Below are positions 8,622-17,369 of a stretch of 64,000 nt of DNA, piece after piece (the stretch's first letter is position 1; the number at the start of each line of letters is the position of its first letter). The DNA lies in the NCBI RefSeq assembly GCF_014654205.1, contig NZ_BNAW01000006.1, forward strand, positions 1-64,000. The letters run 5' to 3'. Under the pieces are notes generated by a model. That model worked only from the letters and a program-made list of their open reading frames with translations. It did not search any database and was not told the DNA's origin. Source of the stretch: Amycolatopsis bullii. GTDB taxonomy: Bacteria; Actinomycetota; Actinomycetes; Mycobacteriales; Pseudonocardiaceae. The position numbers were made by a program, and so were the translations under genes.

Positions 8622-9329
8622 TCAGGCGCGGCCGAGGCTCGGCTCGGCGGTGGTGATCGTCACCTGGCCGAGCAGCCGTTCCAGGGCCGCCTCGACGTCT
8701 TCCTTCCAGGTGATCGCCGACCGCAGCTCGAGGCGCAGGCGGGGCCACTTCTGGTGCGGACGGACCGTCTTGAAGCCGACGCTCTGCAGGAAGGCCGCCG
8801 GCAGCACGCAGCTGTGGCCGCCGTCGGGGTCCGGCTCGTCGGGCTTCGCGTCGCCGAACGCCTCGATGGCGCGGACCCCGCGCTTGGTGAGGTCCTTGGC
8901 GACCGCCTGGACGAGCATCCGGCCGAGGCCACCGCCGCGGAACTCCGGCAGCACCTGGAACGAGGTCAGCAGGACGGCGTCGGCGCTCGGCGGCGACGTC
9001 GGGAAGGCCAGCGCGCGCGGGACGGCGTTCGGCGGGGCGTACAGCACGAACCCGACCGGCAGCGTGTCGCTGTAGACGATGCGGCCGCAGGACCCCCACT
9101 CGAGCAGGACGCTCGAGACCCAGGCTTCCTTCTCGACCTCGGTCGCGCCGAACTCCTCGGCCTGGTGCTTGAGGTGCGGGGCGAGTTCCCAGTACACGCA
9201 CCGGCGACAGCTCTTCGGCAGGTGCTCGAGGTTGTCCAGTGTGACGCCCACGACGCGACGCGACACCCGCGACCTCCCTGACCTGCGCTCCCGACGGGCT
9301 GCCCGGTCGTCAAGCCGCGCGAGAGCCAC
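8622..9329 (-). CDS. GNAT-family N-acetyltransferase (Rv3916c-like)
   Basis: The acetyl-CoA loop is VLPEFRGGGLGRMLVQAVAKDL, with a typical GNAT beta-strand before it. The N-terminal part holds a Cys-x-x-Cys (SCRRCVYWE) that is typical of this family. The gene occupies the place of Rv3916c between cwlM and parB. The substrate cannot be read from sequence. The first ~25 residues of the open frame are Arg-rich and probably untranslated; a GTG start at VSRRVVGVTLD is a good alternative. Confidence 0.75.
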   Translation of the reverse strand: MALARLDDRAARRERRSGRSRVSRRVVGVTLDNLEHLPKSCRRCVYWELAPHLKHQAEEFGATEVEKEAWVSSVLLEWGSCGRIVYSDTLPVGFVLYAPPNAVPRALAFPTSPPSADAVLLTSFQVLPEFRGGGLGRMLVQAVAKDLTKRGVRAIEAFGDAKPDEPDPDGGHSCVLPAAFLQSVGFKTVRPHQKWPRLRLELRSAITWKEDVEAALERLLGQVTITTAEPSLGRA

Positions 9330-9479
9330 GGCACGAACACGGGAGCCAGGGTCGAGGATAGGCCGATGTGACGAGCACCGAAAGGTCAGGGGGTCCTGAT
9401 GGGTGCCCGGTTACACTCGATGGGATCTACCAGCTCCCGCGGGAGTGACCGTGTCCACCGAGCCCCGGGTGAATCGTCG

Positions 9480-10817
9480 ATGACCGAGAACCGCCCCAGC
9501 CAGCGTCCCAGTGGTCTCCAGAAACACAGCGGCCGCCAGAACCTCGACCCGCACCTCGAGCGGTACGCCGCGCGCACCGCGGGGATGACCGCCTCCGAGA
9601 TCCGGGCGCTGTTCGCGGTGGCCAGCCGGCCCGAGGTGGTTTCCCTGGCCGGCGGCATGCCGAACCTGGCGGCACTCCCGCTCGACACGCTGTCGGCGCA
9701 GGTGGCCGAGATCATCGCCGAAGACGGCCTGGTGGCGCTGCAGTACGGCTCGGCGCACGGCGTCCCGGTGCTGCGCGAGCAGATCTGCGAGATCATGGCC
9801 CTGGAGGGCATCAAGGCGCACCCGGACGACGTCGTGGTGACCGTCGGCTCCCAGATGGGCCTGGACATGGTCACGCGGCTGTTCTGCGACCCGGGTGACG
9901 TCGTCATCGCCGAAGGCCCTTCGTACGTCGGCGCGCTGGGGTCGTTCGCTGCGTACCAGGCGCAGGTCGTGCACGTGGCGATGGACGACCAGGGCCTGGT
10001 GCCTTCGTTGCTCCGCGAAGCACTCGACCAGGCGAAGAAGGCCGGCCGGCGGGTCAAGTTCCTGTACACGATCCCGAACTTCCACAACCCCGCCGGCGTC
10101 ACGCTGGCTGTCGAGCGCCGCGCGGAGATTCTCGAGATCTGCCGCGAACACAACGTCCTGGTCGTCGAAGACAACCCGTATGGGTTGCTCGGCTTCGACG
10201 GGCAGACGTACCCGGCGCTGCGGTCGACCGACCCCGACAACGTCGTGTACCTCGGCTCGTTCTCCAAGACGTTCGCGTCCGGCCTGCGCGTCGGCTGGGT
10301 GCTGGCGCCGCACGCGGTGCGCGAGAAGCTCGTGCTGGCCGCGGAGTCGGCGACCCTGTGCCCGCCGACGTTCAACCAGATGATCGTCTCGCGCTACCTG
10401 GCCACGCACGACTGGAAGGGCCAGATCAAGAAGTTCCGCGAGAACTACCGCGAGCGGCGTGACGCGATCCTGTCCGCGCTCGACCAGTACCTGCCCCCGG
10501 GTTGCTCGTGGACCAAGCCGGACGGCGGGTTCTACGTCTGGGTGACGGTGCCGGAAGGCGTCGACACGAAGGCGATGCTGCCGCGCGCGGTGACCGCGCG
10601 GGTGGCGTACGCGTCCGGAACCGGCTTCTACGCCGACGGGTTCGGCAGCCGCCAGATGCGGCTGTCGTACTGCTACCCGACCCCGGAGCGCATCCGTGAG
10701 GGCGTGCGGCGGCTGGCGGCGGTGCTGGAGTCCGAAATGGACCTCGCCCGCACCTTCGGTAACGTGAGCGCGCGCCAGATCCAGGGACCGCAGAACCCGT
10801 CTCCGGACACGGTCTAA
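9480..10817 (+). CDS. PLP-dependent aminotransferase, class I/II (2-aminoadipate/MocR-like, no HTH)
   Basis: Fold-type I aminotransferase of 445 residues. The PLP lysine is K263 in GSFSKTFASGLRVGW; IPNFHNPAG and VVEDNPYG are the cofactor-binding motifs. It resembles 2-aminoadipate and aromatic aminotransferases of the LysN/MocR catalytic type but has no GntR domain. ATG 9480 is preferred because a TACACT -10-like element lies at 9412-9417; ATG 9399, with a GGGGG ribosome site, is the in-frame alternative. The amino acid substrate is not determinable. ddl follows 28 bp downstream. Confidence 0.85.
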   Translation: MTENRPSQRPSGLQKHSGRQNLDPHLERYAARTAGMTASEIRALFAVASRPEVVSLAGGMPNLAALPLDTLSAQVAEIIAEDGLVALQYGSAHGVPVLREQICEIMALEGIKAHPDDVVVTVGSQMGLDMVTRLFCDPGDVVIAEGPSYVGALGSFAAYQAQVVHVAMDDQGLVPSLLREALDQAKKAGRRVKFLYTIPNFHNPAGVTLAVERRAEILEICREHNVLVVEDNPYGLLGFDGQTYPALRSTDPDNVVYLGSFSKTFASGLRVGWVLAPHAVREKLVLAAESATLCPPTFNQMIVSRYLATHDWKGQIKKFRENYRERRDAILSALDQYLPPGCSWTKPDGGFYVWVTVPEGVDTKAMLPRAVTARVAYASGTGFYADGFGSRQMRLSYCYPTPERIREGVRRLAAVLESEMDLARTFGNVSARQIQGPQNPSPDTV

Positions 10818-10845
10818 TCCTGTTACAGGCTAAGGAGTTTCCACG

Positions 10846-11790
10846 GTGGTCGACCGTACCGTTGCCGTGCTCGCCGGCGGGCTCTCGCACGAACGCGACG
10901 TTTCACTGAGGTCCGGGCGACGGCTCTCCGCGGCGTTGAAGTCGGAGGGCTTCGGCATCGAGGAGTGGGACACCGACGCGGGCCTCCTGGAGCGGCTGCG
11001 CACGCAGCGCCCGGACGCGGTGGTCGTCGCTCTGCACGGCGGCGAGGGCGAGAACGGCTCGGTGCAGACGGTGCTGGAGATGCTGGGCGTGCCCTTCGTC
11101 GGCACCGGCTCCCAGGGCTGCCGCCGCGCGTGGGACAAGCCGACCGCGAAGGCGCTGCTGCAGAACGCCGGGTTCGTGACGCCGGGCTGGGTGGTGCTGC
11201 CGCACAGCACGTTCCGCGAGCTCGGCGCCCAGGCGGTGCTCGACGCGATGGTGGAGCGGCTCGGGCTGCCGCTGATCCTCAAGCCGGACCAGGGCGGTTC
11301 CGCGCTCGGCACGCAGGTGGTGCGCGAAGCGGCGGAACTGCCGGCGGCGATGGTCGGCTGCTTCGCCTACGGCGACACCGTCCTCGCGGAACGGTTCGTG
11401 GACGGCGTCGAGGTGGCCGTGACGGTCATCGAGGGCGAGAACGGGCCCGAGGCCCTTCCCGCGGTCGAGATCGTCCCGGAGAGCGGCGTGTACGACTACA
11501 CGGCCCGCTACACGGCCGGCCTGACCGACTTCTTCACCCCCGCCCGGCTCGACGACGCCGCGGCCAAGGCGGTGGCCGAGCTGGCGGTCGCCGCGCACCG
11601 CGTGCTCGGGCTGCGCGACATCTCCCGCACCGACGCGGTCGTGACGGCGGACGGCACGGTCCACTTCCTGGAAGTGAACCCGTCGCCGGGCCTGACCGAG
11701 ACGTCGACGGTGCCGATGGCGATCGAGGCGGCGGGCAAGTCGCTCGGCGCGGTGTTCGGTGAACTCATCGGGCAAGCCATCACCCGCTGA
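10846..11790 (+). CDS. ddl: D-alanine--D-alanine ligase, short form
   Basis: ATP-grasp enzyme joining two D-Ala for the peptidoglycan stem. The N-terminal GGLSHERDVSLRSGR and HGGEGENG motifs, the grasp region LPLILKPDQGGSALGTQ, the omega-loop tyrosine segment VYDYTARY and the metal/substrate motif FLEVNPSPGLTETS are all present. At 314 residues it is shorter than the mycobacterial DdlA. The YDY omega loop is of D-Ala-D-Ala, not D-Ala-D-Lac, type. GTG 10846 follows TAAGGAG. Position next to parBA is typical of Pseudonocardiales. Confidence 0.9.
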   Translation: MVDRTVAVLAGGLSHERDVSLRSGRRLSAALKSEGFGIEEWDTDAGLLERLRTQRPDAVVVALHGGEGENGSVQTVLEMLGVPFVGTGSQGCRRAWDKPTAKALLQNAGFVTPGWVVLPHSTFRELGAQAVLDAMVERLGLPLILKPDQGGSALGTQVVREAAELPAAMVGCFAYGDTVLAERFVDGVEVAVTVIEGENGPEALPAVEIVPESGVYDYTARYTAGLTDFFTPARLDDAAAKAVAELAVAAHRVLGLRDISRTDAVVTADGTVHFLEVNPSPGLTETSTVPMAIEAAGKSLGAVFGELIGQAITR

Positions 11791-11804
11791 CCCCCAGAGA
11801 CGCG

Positions 11805-11839
11805 AAAGGCCACTGCGGAACCTCCGCGGTGGCCTTTTT
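11805..11839. terminator. Terminator between ddl and parB
   Basis: Stem GGCCACTGCGGA / TCCGCGGTGGCC (one G-T mismatch) around ACC, flanked by AAA and TTTTT. It can stop ddl transcription on the plus strand and parAB transcription on the minus strand. Confidence 0.88.
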
Positions 11840-11914
11840 CGTGTGATCACTTCCCGTGGTCGGCGCCACTGCGATCAGCAATCATCACCGTGACGAAACA
11901 CCCCGGGGTGATCC

Positions 11915-12916
11915 CTAATCGGTTTTCGGTGTCTGATTCGTCCCGTTCGCGTCGATGATCGCGACGATCCGCTCGAGGTCGTCGACCGAGCCGAACTCGA
12001 GGGTGATCCGGCCCTTCCGGCGGCCGAGGTCGACCTTCACCCGGGTGTCGAAGCGGTCCGAGAGCCGGTTCGCGAGTTCCTGCAACCCCGGCGCCTGGAT
12101 CGGCTTGCGCGGCGCAGGCTTCGGCTTGGCCGGCTTCTCGCTCTTCTTGAGCGTGACGGCTTCCTCGGTTGCTCGGACCGACATGCCCTCCGCGACGATG
12201 CGCGCGGCGAGCTCCTCCTGGCTTTCGGCGTCCTCCAGCGACAGCAACGCGCGCGCGTGGCCGGCGGACAGGACGCCCGCGGCCACCCGGCGCTGCACCG
12301 GCAGGGGGAGCTTGAGGAGCCGGATCGTGTTGGTGATGACCGGGCGGCTGCGGCCGATCCGGCTCGCCAGCTCCTCGTGGGTGACCGCGAACTCGTCGAG
12401 CAGCTGCTGGTACGCCGCTGCCTCTTCGAGCGGGTTCAGCTGGACGCGGTGGATGTTCTCCAGGAGCGCGTCCCGCAGCATCGACTCGTCGGCGGTCTGC
12501 CGGACGATGGCCGGGATCGCCTCGAGCTCCGCCTGCTGCGAAGCACGCAGCCGCCGCTCGCCCATGACGAGCTCGTACTCGTCGTTCCCGAGCTCCCGGA
12601 CGACGATGGGCTGCATCAGCCCGAACTCGCGGATCGAGTGCTCGAGTTCGGCGAGCGCGTCCTCGTCGAAGACCTGCCGCGGCTGCTTCGGATTCGGCTT
12701 GATCGAGCCGACGGGGATCTCGCGGTAGACGGCGCCGGCGACCTCGCCGCCGTGCTGCTGCGCCTGGCCGTTCGCCGCGAACCAGCCCTTGTCCTCGGCC
12801 GCCTTCTTGTCCGCCGCCGTCCCGTCGACGGGCGCGGGGAGCGGACCACCGCCGGTGGGTCCGGTCGGGATCAGGGCGGCGAGGCCGCGCCCCAGCCCTC
12901 CTCGACGCTCGGTCAT
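11915..12916 (-). CDS. parB: Chromosome partitioning protein ParB
   Basis: CTP-dependent parS-binding clamp that loads condensin and organises origins for segregation. The N terminus ([16 protein letters not shown]) is the ParA-interacting motif. The ParB/Srx CTPase domain contains [15 protein letters not shown], the KorB-type helix-turn-helix contains [26 protein letters not shown], and the C-terminal ~60 residues are the dimerisation domain. The start overlaps the end of parA by 4 bp. parS sites lie just upstream of parA. Confidence 0.97.
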   Translation of the reverse strand: MTERRGGLGRGLAALIPTGPTGGGPLPAPVDGTAADKKAAEDKGWFAANGQAQQHGGEVAGAVYREIPVGSIKPNPKQPRQVFDEDALAELEHSIREFGLMQPIVVRELGNDEYELVMGERRLRASQQAELEAIPAIVRQTADESMLRDALLENIHRVQLNPLEEAAAYQQLLDEFAVTHEELASRIGRSRPVITNTIRLLKLPLPVQRRVAAGVLSAGHARALLSLEDAESQEELAARIVAEGMSVRATEEAVTLKKSEKPAKPKPAPRKPIQAPGLQELANRLSDRFDTRVKVDLGRRKGRITLEFGSVDDLERIVAIIDANGTNQTPKTD

Positions 12917-13857
12917 GTGGAACTACCCTCCATCTGGGCGCCGCGCTCGGCGATCTCCTTCGCCGCGTCGACGTAGCTCATCGCCCCGCGCGAGCCGGGG
13001 TCGTAGGCGAGCACGGTCTGGCCGTATCCGGGTGCTTCGGAGACCTTCACGCTGCGGGGGATGACGGTCTTCAGCACGGTGTCGCCGAAGTGGTTCCGCA
13101 CCTCGTTCGTCACCTGATCGGCCAGCTTGGTGCGGCCGTCGTACATGGTGAGGAGGATGGTCGAGACGCGGAGTTCGCGGTTGAGGTGCTGCTGCACGAG
13201 CTCGATGTTGCTCAGCAGCTGCCCGAGACCTTCGAGTGCGTAGTACTCGCACTGGATCGGGATGAGCACCTCCTGCGCGGCGACCATCGCGTTGACCGTC
13301 AGCAGGCCCAGCGACGGCGGGCAGTCGATGAGGACGTAGTCGACGCCGATCTCGTCGAGGATCTCCGAGGAGATGGCCTCCTTGAGCCGGGACTCGCGGG
13401 ACGCCATCGAGACGAGCTCGATCTCGGCGCCGGCGAGGTCGATCGTCGCGGGAACGCAGAAGAGGTTGGGGGACTGTTCGGTCGGCTGGGCCGCCTCCGC
13501 GAGCGTTACCTCGCCGATGAGCACCTCGTAGATGGAGGGCGTCCCGGACCGGTGGTCGACGTCGAGCGCGGTGCTCGCGTTGCCCTGCGGGTCGAGGTCG
13601 ACGACGAGCGTCTTGAGCCCGTGGAGCGCGAGGGCGGCGGCGAGGTTGACCGTGCTGGTGGTCTTGCCGACACCGCCCTTCTGGTTGGCGACGGTCATCA
13701 CGCGGCGGCGGCCGGGACGGGGGAGTTCCCCTTCCTTCGGGTGCAGCAGACGAGCGGCGCGGGCGGCTTCCTCGGCGATCGGCGTCCAGCCCACGTCGTG
13801 GCTGGTCTCCGTGGAGTCGGACGGCGGGGGATTCACCGGTCTCGACACCTCCTCCAT
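12913..13857 (-). CDS. parA: Chromosome partitioning ATPase ParA
   Basis: Walker-type ATPase with the deviant P-loop [18 protein letters not shown] at about residue 59, switch region [10 protein letters not shown] and the [14 protein letters not shown] motif. It forms the nucleoid gradient that moves ParB-parS complexes. The 314-residue protein has a ~50-residue N-terminal extension, common in actinomycetes. It forms a parAB operon; a parS-like site lies 32 bp upstream of the start. Confidence 0.97.
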   Translation of the reverse strand: MEEVSRPVNPPPSDSTETSHDVGWTPIAEEAARAARLLHPKEGELPRPGRRRVMTVANQKGGVGKTTSTVNLAAALALHGLKTLVVDLDPQGNASTALDVDHRSGTPSIYEVLIGEVTLAEAAQPTEQSPNLFCVPATIDLAGAEIELVSMASRESRLKEAISSEILDEIGVDYVLIDCPPSLGLLTVNAMVAAQEVLIPIQCEYYALEGLGQLLSNIELVQQHLNRELRVSTILLTMYDGRTKLADQVTNEVRNHFGDTVLKTVIPRSVKVSEAPGYGQTVLAYDPGSRGAMSYVDAAKEIAERGAQMEGSST

Positions 13858-13888
13858 CTAGACGTCTGGTCGGTGGTCGAGTCGCTAC

Positions 13889-13902
13889 GTTTCACGTGGA
13901 AC
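13889..13902. promoter_or_regulatory. parS: parS site 1
   Basis: GTTTCACGTGGAAC differs from the actinomycete parS consensus GTTTCACGTGAAAC at one base. It lies between rsmG and parA, upstream of parA. Confidence 0.9.
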
Positions 13903-13913
13903 ATCGCGGCCCG

Positions 13914-14576
13914 TTAACGCTTCCTGCTCCGCGCCTTCGGCTTGCTCGCCGTCGGCAGGCGACGGATCTTCACGACCGTGCTGGGGACCTCGAGGACCGC
14001 CGCACCACACTCGACGATGAGCGGATCGGCCCCGCCGGCCTTCCGGATGGCGGCGCCGTCCCGCTCGATCTCGTCCGCCGCGCTGGCGCCCTTGAGGGCG
14101 ACCAGGAAGCCATCGGGACGGACCAGCGGCAGGCACCAGTCCGCGAGACGAGCGAGCGGGGCGACCGCGCGAGCGGTGACGATGTCGGCGCCACCGAGCT
14201 GCTCACGCACAGGTCGTTCCTCCGCGCGTCCACGGACGATGGTGATCGGGAGTTCCAGCTTCTCGGCCACCTCGGCCAGCCAGTCCACCCGGCGGGCCAT
14301 CGGTTCGAGCAAGACGATATCGAGGTCCGGTCGCGCGATCGCCAGCGGTACACCCGGAAGCCCGGCTCCCGACCCCACGTCGACGACGCGAGCGCCGTCG
14401 GGCATCTGCTCGCCGATCACCGCCGAGTTGAGCACGTGCCGTTCCCACAGCCGCTCGACTTCCCGCGGACCGATCAGCCCTCGCTCGACCCCGTGCCGCT
14501 CCAGGAGTTCGACGTACCCGGCGGCTTGGTCGACGTGCTCTCCGAACACTCGCGCCGCCGCCTGCTCCCAGCTCAC
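13914..14576 (-). CDS. rsmG: 16S rRNA m7G527 methyltransferase RsmG
   Basis: SAM-dependent methyltransferase of about 220 residues acting on G527 of 16S rRNA. The SAM motif is VVDVGSGAGLPGVPLA, preceded by the family signature LWERHVLNSAVIGEQ; TARAVAPLARLADW is also family-typical. GTG 14576 (VSWEQAA) is chosen because GAGGAG lies 8 bases upstream. The longer open frame to 14783 would run through two parS sites and is rejected. The C terminus is strongly basic. Confidence 0.93.
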   Translation of the reverse strand: MSWEQAAARVFGEHVDQAAGYVELLERHGVERGLIGPREVERLWERHVLNSAVIGEQMPDGARVVDVGSGAGLPGVPLAIARPDLDIVLLEPMARRVDWLAEVAEKLELPITIVRGRAEERPVREQLGGADIVTARAVAPLARLADWCLPLVRPDGFLVALKGASAADEIERDGAAIRKAGGADPLIVECGAAVLEVPSTVVKIRRLPTASKPKARSRKR

Positions 14577-14598
14577 TCCGTCTACTCCTCGTCCGCCG

Positions 14599-14612
14599 GT
14601 TTCACGTGAAAC
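14599..14612. promoter_or_regulatory. parS: parS site 2 (perfect)
   Basis: GTTTCACGTGAAAC, an exact 14-bp palindromic match to parS, lies 22 bp upstream of the rsmG start. Confidence 0.97.
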
Positions 14613-14668
14613 CGCGCTCGTTCGATTGTCCCCGATGAACCGGAGAAGACGAGACGACAGTCCGAAGA

Positions 14669-14677
14669 TGTGGACAA
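14669..14677 (-). promoter_or_regulatory. Perfect DnaA box between parS sites 2 and 3
   Basis: TGTGGACAA is the exact complement of TTGTCCACA, in the ~145-bp region upstream of rsmG, flanked by parS sites at 14599 and 14707. Confidence 0.6.
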
Positions 14678-14706
14678 CTCCACTCCGCCGACGGCCGCTG
14701 TGGAGC

Positions 14707-14720
14707 GTTCCACGTGAAAC
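14707..14720. promoter_or_regulatory. parS: parS site 3
   Basis: GTTCCACGTGAAAC, one mismatch to the parS consensus. It abuts the 3' end of the DUF6886-like gene. Confidence 0.9.
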
Positions 14721-14721
14721 A

Positions 14722-15258
14722 TCACCCGTGTAATTCGCTCGACCGAGGCGCCGCGTTGCCCAACCGGATGCCGCTGAAGCCAAGCGTGCTCGCCGACGCG
14801 ATGTCGACGAACGCCCACAAGTTCCGCATCACGCGCAACTCAATGCCCGCCTCCTCGTGGAGCCCGAGGAGATCGCCGACCCGCTCCGCCGGACCGAGCG
14901 GCTCGACCGGCACGGTCGCCACGACCGCGTGGGCGTGCTCGCCGAAGGCCCGGAACAACGCCGACGAGAAGCGGTAGGCGAACAGCGAGACCGTTCGCAT
15001 CGACTCGAGCCATCCGTACTCGATCGCGTGGACGCGGTCGGCGCCCAGCCAGGCACGGTCCGCCTCTGTCGTCGATGGCTGCACCCACGCCATCGCGCGC
15101 GGGCACCGGCGGGGGAACCAGTAGTCCGGCGCACGGCTCTCCTCGACCGCCCAGACGTAGGCCTCCGGCTGCCGCGCTGTGGCCGCGACGTGCGGCTCGA
15201 AGCGGGTGATCGTCGGGTCTTCGGAGAAGTGGACGACCTCGCCGGGCGCCGAGCGCAT
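14722..15258 (-). CDS. Conserved hypothetical protein, DUF6886-like
   Basis: About 178 residues, soluble, Trp/His-rich, with an N-terminal HFSEDPTITRFEPHV motif that I associate with the DUF6886 family; no function is known. It lies between rsmG and jag, transcribed leftward. The preferred start is ATG 15258 (GTG 15264 is 2 codons upstream). There is no ribosome-binding site, and the start is only about 13 bp after the terminator hairpin of the upstream operon, so a leaderless transcript or read-through expression is likely. Family assignment is from memory of the motif. Confidence 0.65.
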   Translation of the reverse strand: MRSAPGEVVHFSEDPTITRFEPHVAATARQPEAYVWAVEESRAPDYWFPRRCPRAMAWVQPSTTEADRAWLGADRVHAIEYGWLESMRTVSLFAYRFSSALFRAFGEHAHAVVATVPVEPLGPAERVGDLLGLHEEAGIELRVMRNLWAFVDIASASTLGFSGIRLGNAAPRSSELHG

Positions 15259-15270
15259 GTACACAAGAAA

Positions 15271-15303
15271 GCGGCCCCACCTGACCGAGTCAAGTGGGGC
15301 CGC
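15271..15303 (-). terminator. Terminator of rpmH-rnpA-yidD-yidC-jag operon
   Basis: Perfect 10-bp arms GCGGCCCCAC / GTGGGGCCGC around a 13-base loop. On the minus strand it is followed by TTTCTTGT. It lies 20 bp after the jag stop. Confidence 0.88.
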
Positions 15304-15322
15304 CCGCCAAGCGAACCGGGGC

Positions 15323-15883
15323 TCACGCCTCCGGGAAGATCACCACGCGCCGCTTCGGGTCTTCGCCTTCGCTCTCGCTCGTGACGCCCGAGACCGTCGC
15401 CACGGCGTCGTGGACCACCTTGCGCTCGAACGGACTCATCGGCTGCAGCCGCACCCGCTCGCCGCTCTTCAGGACCGACTCCGCCGTCGAGCGGCCGAGC
15501 TCCTTCAGCTCTTCGCGGCGGTCCGCGCGCCAGCCCGCGATGTCCAGCATCAGGCGGCTGCGGGAGCCCGTCTCCTGCTGGACCGCCAGGCGGGTCAGCT
15601 CCTGCAGCGCCTCGAGCACCGTGCCGCGCGGGCCGACGAGCTTCTCGAGGTCCTCACCGCCGTCGATGCTCACGATCGCGCGGCCGGCTTCCACGTCGAG
15701 GTCGATGTCACCGTCGTAGTCGAGCAGGTCCAGCAGGCGCTCGAGGTAGTCGCCGGCGATGTCGCCCTCCTGCACGAGGATGTCGTCACCGCCCGCCTTC
15801 GGCTCGCCTGCCGCCTCCGTGTCCGTCTCCGGGGTCACGTCGTCCTTATCGGCGTCGATCGTGTCGATCGTCTCCGACATCAT
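15323..15883 (-). CDS. jag: Jag/KhpB RNA-binding protein (KH-II and R3H domains)
   Basis: A 186-residue protein. An acidic N terminus is followed by a KH domain (about residues 60-115, with the IVGP-type loop LEKLVGPRGTVLEALQ) and an R3H domain (about 120-185, ESVLKSGERVRLQPMSPFERKVVHDAV). It binds RNA and is linked to cell elongation and division control. Its place directly after yidC is universal in actinobacteria. Confidence 0.92.
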   Translation of the reverse strand: MMSETIDTIDADKDDVTPETDTEAAGEPKAGGDDILVQEGDIAGDYLERLLDLLDYDGDIDLDVEAGRAIVSIDGGEDLEKLVGPRGTVLEALQELTRLAVQQETGSRSRLMLDIAGWRADRREELKELGRSTAESVLKSGERVRLQPMSPFERKVVHDAVATVSGVTSESEGEDPKRRVVIFPEA

Positions 15884-15910
15884 TCGTCTCCTCTCCGAAC
15901 CGGTCGCGCC

Positions 15911-17041
15911 TCAGCGGCGCTTCCGGCCCGACTTCCTGGTCGAGTCTTTGAGAAGGCCCGGCACGCCCGTGCCGGTGTCCTTCGAACCGTTCTGGCCGTT
16001 CGTGTCGGCCGGGGTCTTGTCGCCGTCCGCGGAGGCGGCGGTGGCGCCGGAGGCAGCCGGAGTCGTCTGCGCGAAGCCGTGGGCCGAGCCGGCCTTCGTG
16101 ACCTTCTTGGCGGCGCCGGTCTGCGCGGGCTGGTTCTTCTTCTGCTGGACCGGCTTCTGACCGACCTTCGGCGCGGTCGGCTTCTGGCCCGGCTTCGGCC
16201 CGAGCGTCGCGCGCTTCTCGGCGGCCTCCGCCTTGCGGGCCGCCTCTTCCTTGTCGATCTTCGTGTAGACGAGGCGCTGCTGCATCAGGGTCCAGCCGTT
16301 GTTCGCCAGCCAGTAGAAGAGGAGGCCGAGCGGGAACAGGGCACCGAAGACGAGCACACCGAGCGGGAAGATGTACATCGTCAGCTTGTTCATGATCGCG
16401 GTCTGCGGGGTGGCCGACGCGGCGTTCTGCCGGGCCACCGAGTGCCGCGCGGTGAGGTGCGTGGCGATCGAGGCGACGATCATCAGGGGCAGCGCGACCG
16501 GGAGCACGCTCCAGTGGAAGCCGACGTTCGTGGCCCCGCCGCTGACGACCCCGACACCGTTGTAGACGGCCTCACCGAGGTTGACCCCGAACAGCTTCGC
16601 GCTGACGTACGAATGGACGTCGTGCTGGTTGAAGAAGTAGTTCTCGGTCTTGTCGCCGCCACCGGGCGGCGGCATCGTGAACGCGCGGAGGACGTGGTTC
16701 AGGCCGATGAACACCGGGATCTGGAGCAGCATCGGCAGGCAGCTGCCCAGCGGGTTGACGCCGTGCTCGCGCTGGAGCTTCTGCATCTCCGCGGCCTGGC
16801 GCTGCCGGTCGTTCGCGTACTTCTTCTGGATCTTCTTCATCTCCGGCGCGAAGTCCTGCATCTTCTTCATCGACCGGACCTGGTTCACGAACGGCTTGAA
16901 CATGATGCCGCGGACGGTGAACGTCAGGAAGATGATGCCGAGGATCCAGGAGACTGCGGTCGCTTCCCCGAAGACGAACCCGAAGACCTTGTGCCAACAC
17001 CAGAGGATGAAGGACACGGGGTAGTAGATGAAATCGAGCAC
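15911..17041 (-). CDS. yidC: Membrane protein insertase YidC
   Basis: YidC/Oxa1 insertase of 376 residues. The N-terminal segment (FIYYPVSFILWCWHKVFGFVF) and SWILGIIFLTFTVRGIMFKP are membrane helices. Then come the cytoplasmic coiled hairpin (residues about 60-95, KKMQDFAPEMKKIQKKYAND) and further core helices. The C-terminal ~120 residues are Lys/Pro/Gln/Ala-rich and likely bind ribosomes. It inserts membrane proteins with or without SecYEG. yidD is 5 bp upstream. Confidence 0.96.
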   Translation of the reverse strand: MLDFIYYPVSFILWCWHKVFGFVFGEATAVSWILGIIFLTFTVRGIMFKPFVNQVRSMKKMQDFAPEMKKIQKKYANDRQRQAAEMQKLQREHGVNPLGSCLPMLLQIPVFIGLNHVLRAFTMPPPGGGDKTENYFFNQHDVHSYVSAKLFGVNLGEAVYNGVGVVSGGATNVGFHWSVLPVALPLMIVASIATHLTARHSVARQNAASATPQTAIMNKLTMYIFPLGVLVFGALFPLGLLFYWLANNGWTLMQQRLVYTKIDKEEAARKAEAAEKRATLGPKPGQKPTAPKVGQKPVQQKKNQPAQTGAAKKVTKAGSAHGFAQTTPAASGATAASADGDKTPADTNGQNGSKDTGTGVPGLLKDSTRKSGRKRR

Positions 17042-17046
17042 TGCTG

Positions 17047-17364
17047 CTACTCCTCGATCGGTGTTTCAGGTCTGCGGTGTCGCCACGAGAACGTCTCGGG
17101 CACGGGGTCGCGGCCGGGTGGTGTCCACGGGCCGCAGCGCAGCAGCCGGCGCAGCGCGAGGTAGGAGCCGCGGCCGGCACCGTGCCGGGTGAGGGCTTCG
17201 ACTGCGTACGCGCTGCAGCTCGGGTAGAACCGGCAAGCCGGCGGGAGAAAAGGCGAGATCGCCTTGCGGTAGAGCTTGATGGGGAGCAGCAGGACCCAGG
17301 CGACCGGGCCGGGCCGAAGGGGCTCTGGCTCCACGTCGTGGTCGTGCTCGGGGGTGGCTCGCAT
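17047..17364 (-). CDS. yidD: Membrane protein insertion efficiency factor YidD
   Basis: About 105 residues with the family core LYRKAISPFLPPACRFYPSCSAYAVEAL and the conserved RCGPW segment. It is a peripheral membrane protein assisting YidC-dependent insertion. ATG 17364 is chosen; GTG 17373, overlapping the rnpA stop as GTGA, is an in-frame alternative. The long frame to 17700 is an rnpA shadow. Confidence 0.9.
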   Translation of the reverse strand: MRATPEHDHDVEPEPLRPGPVAWVLLLPIKLYRKAISPFLPPACRFYPSCSAYAVEALTRHGAGRGSYLALRRLLRCGPWTPPGRDPVPETFSWRHRRPETPIEE

Positions 17365-17369
17365 GCCGG

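Noticed and set aside
10846..11790. Possible VanA-type D-Ala-D-Lac ligase in a glycopeptide producer
   Set aside because: The omega loop has the YDY-type sequence of D-Ala-D-Ala ligases and no vanH or vanX gene is adjacent.
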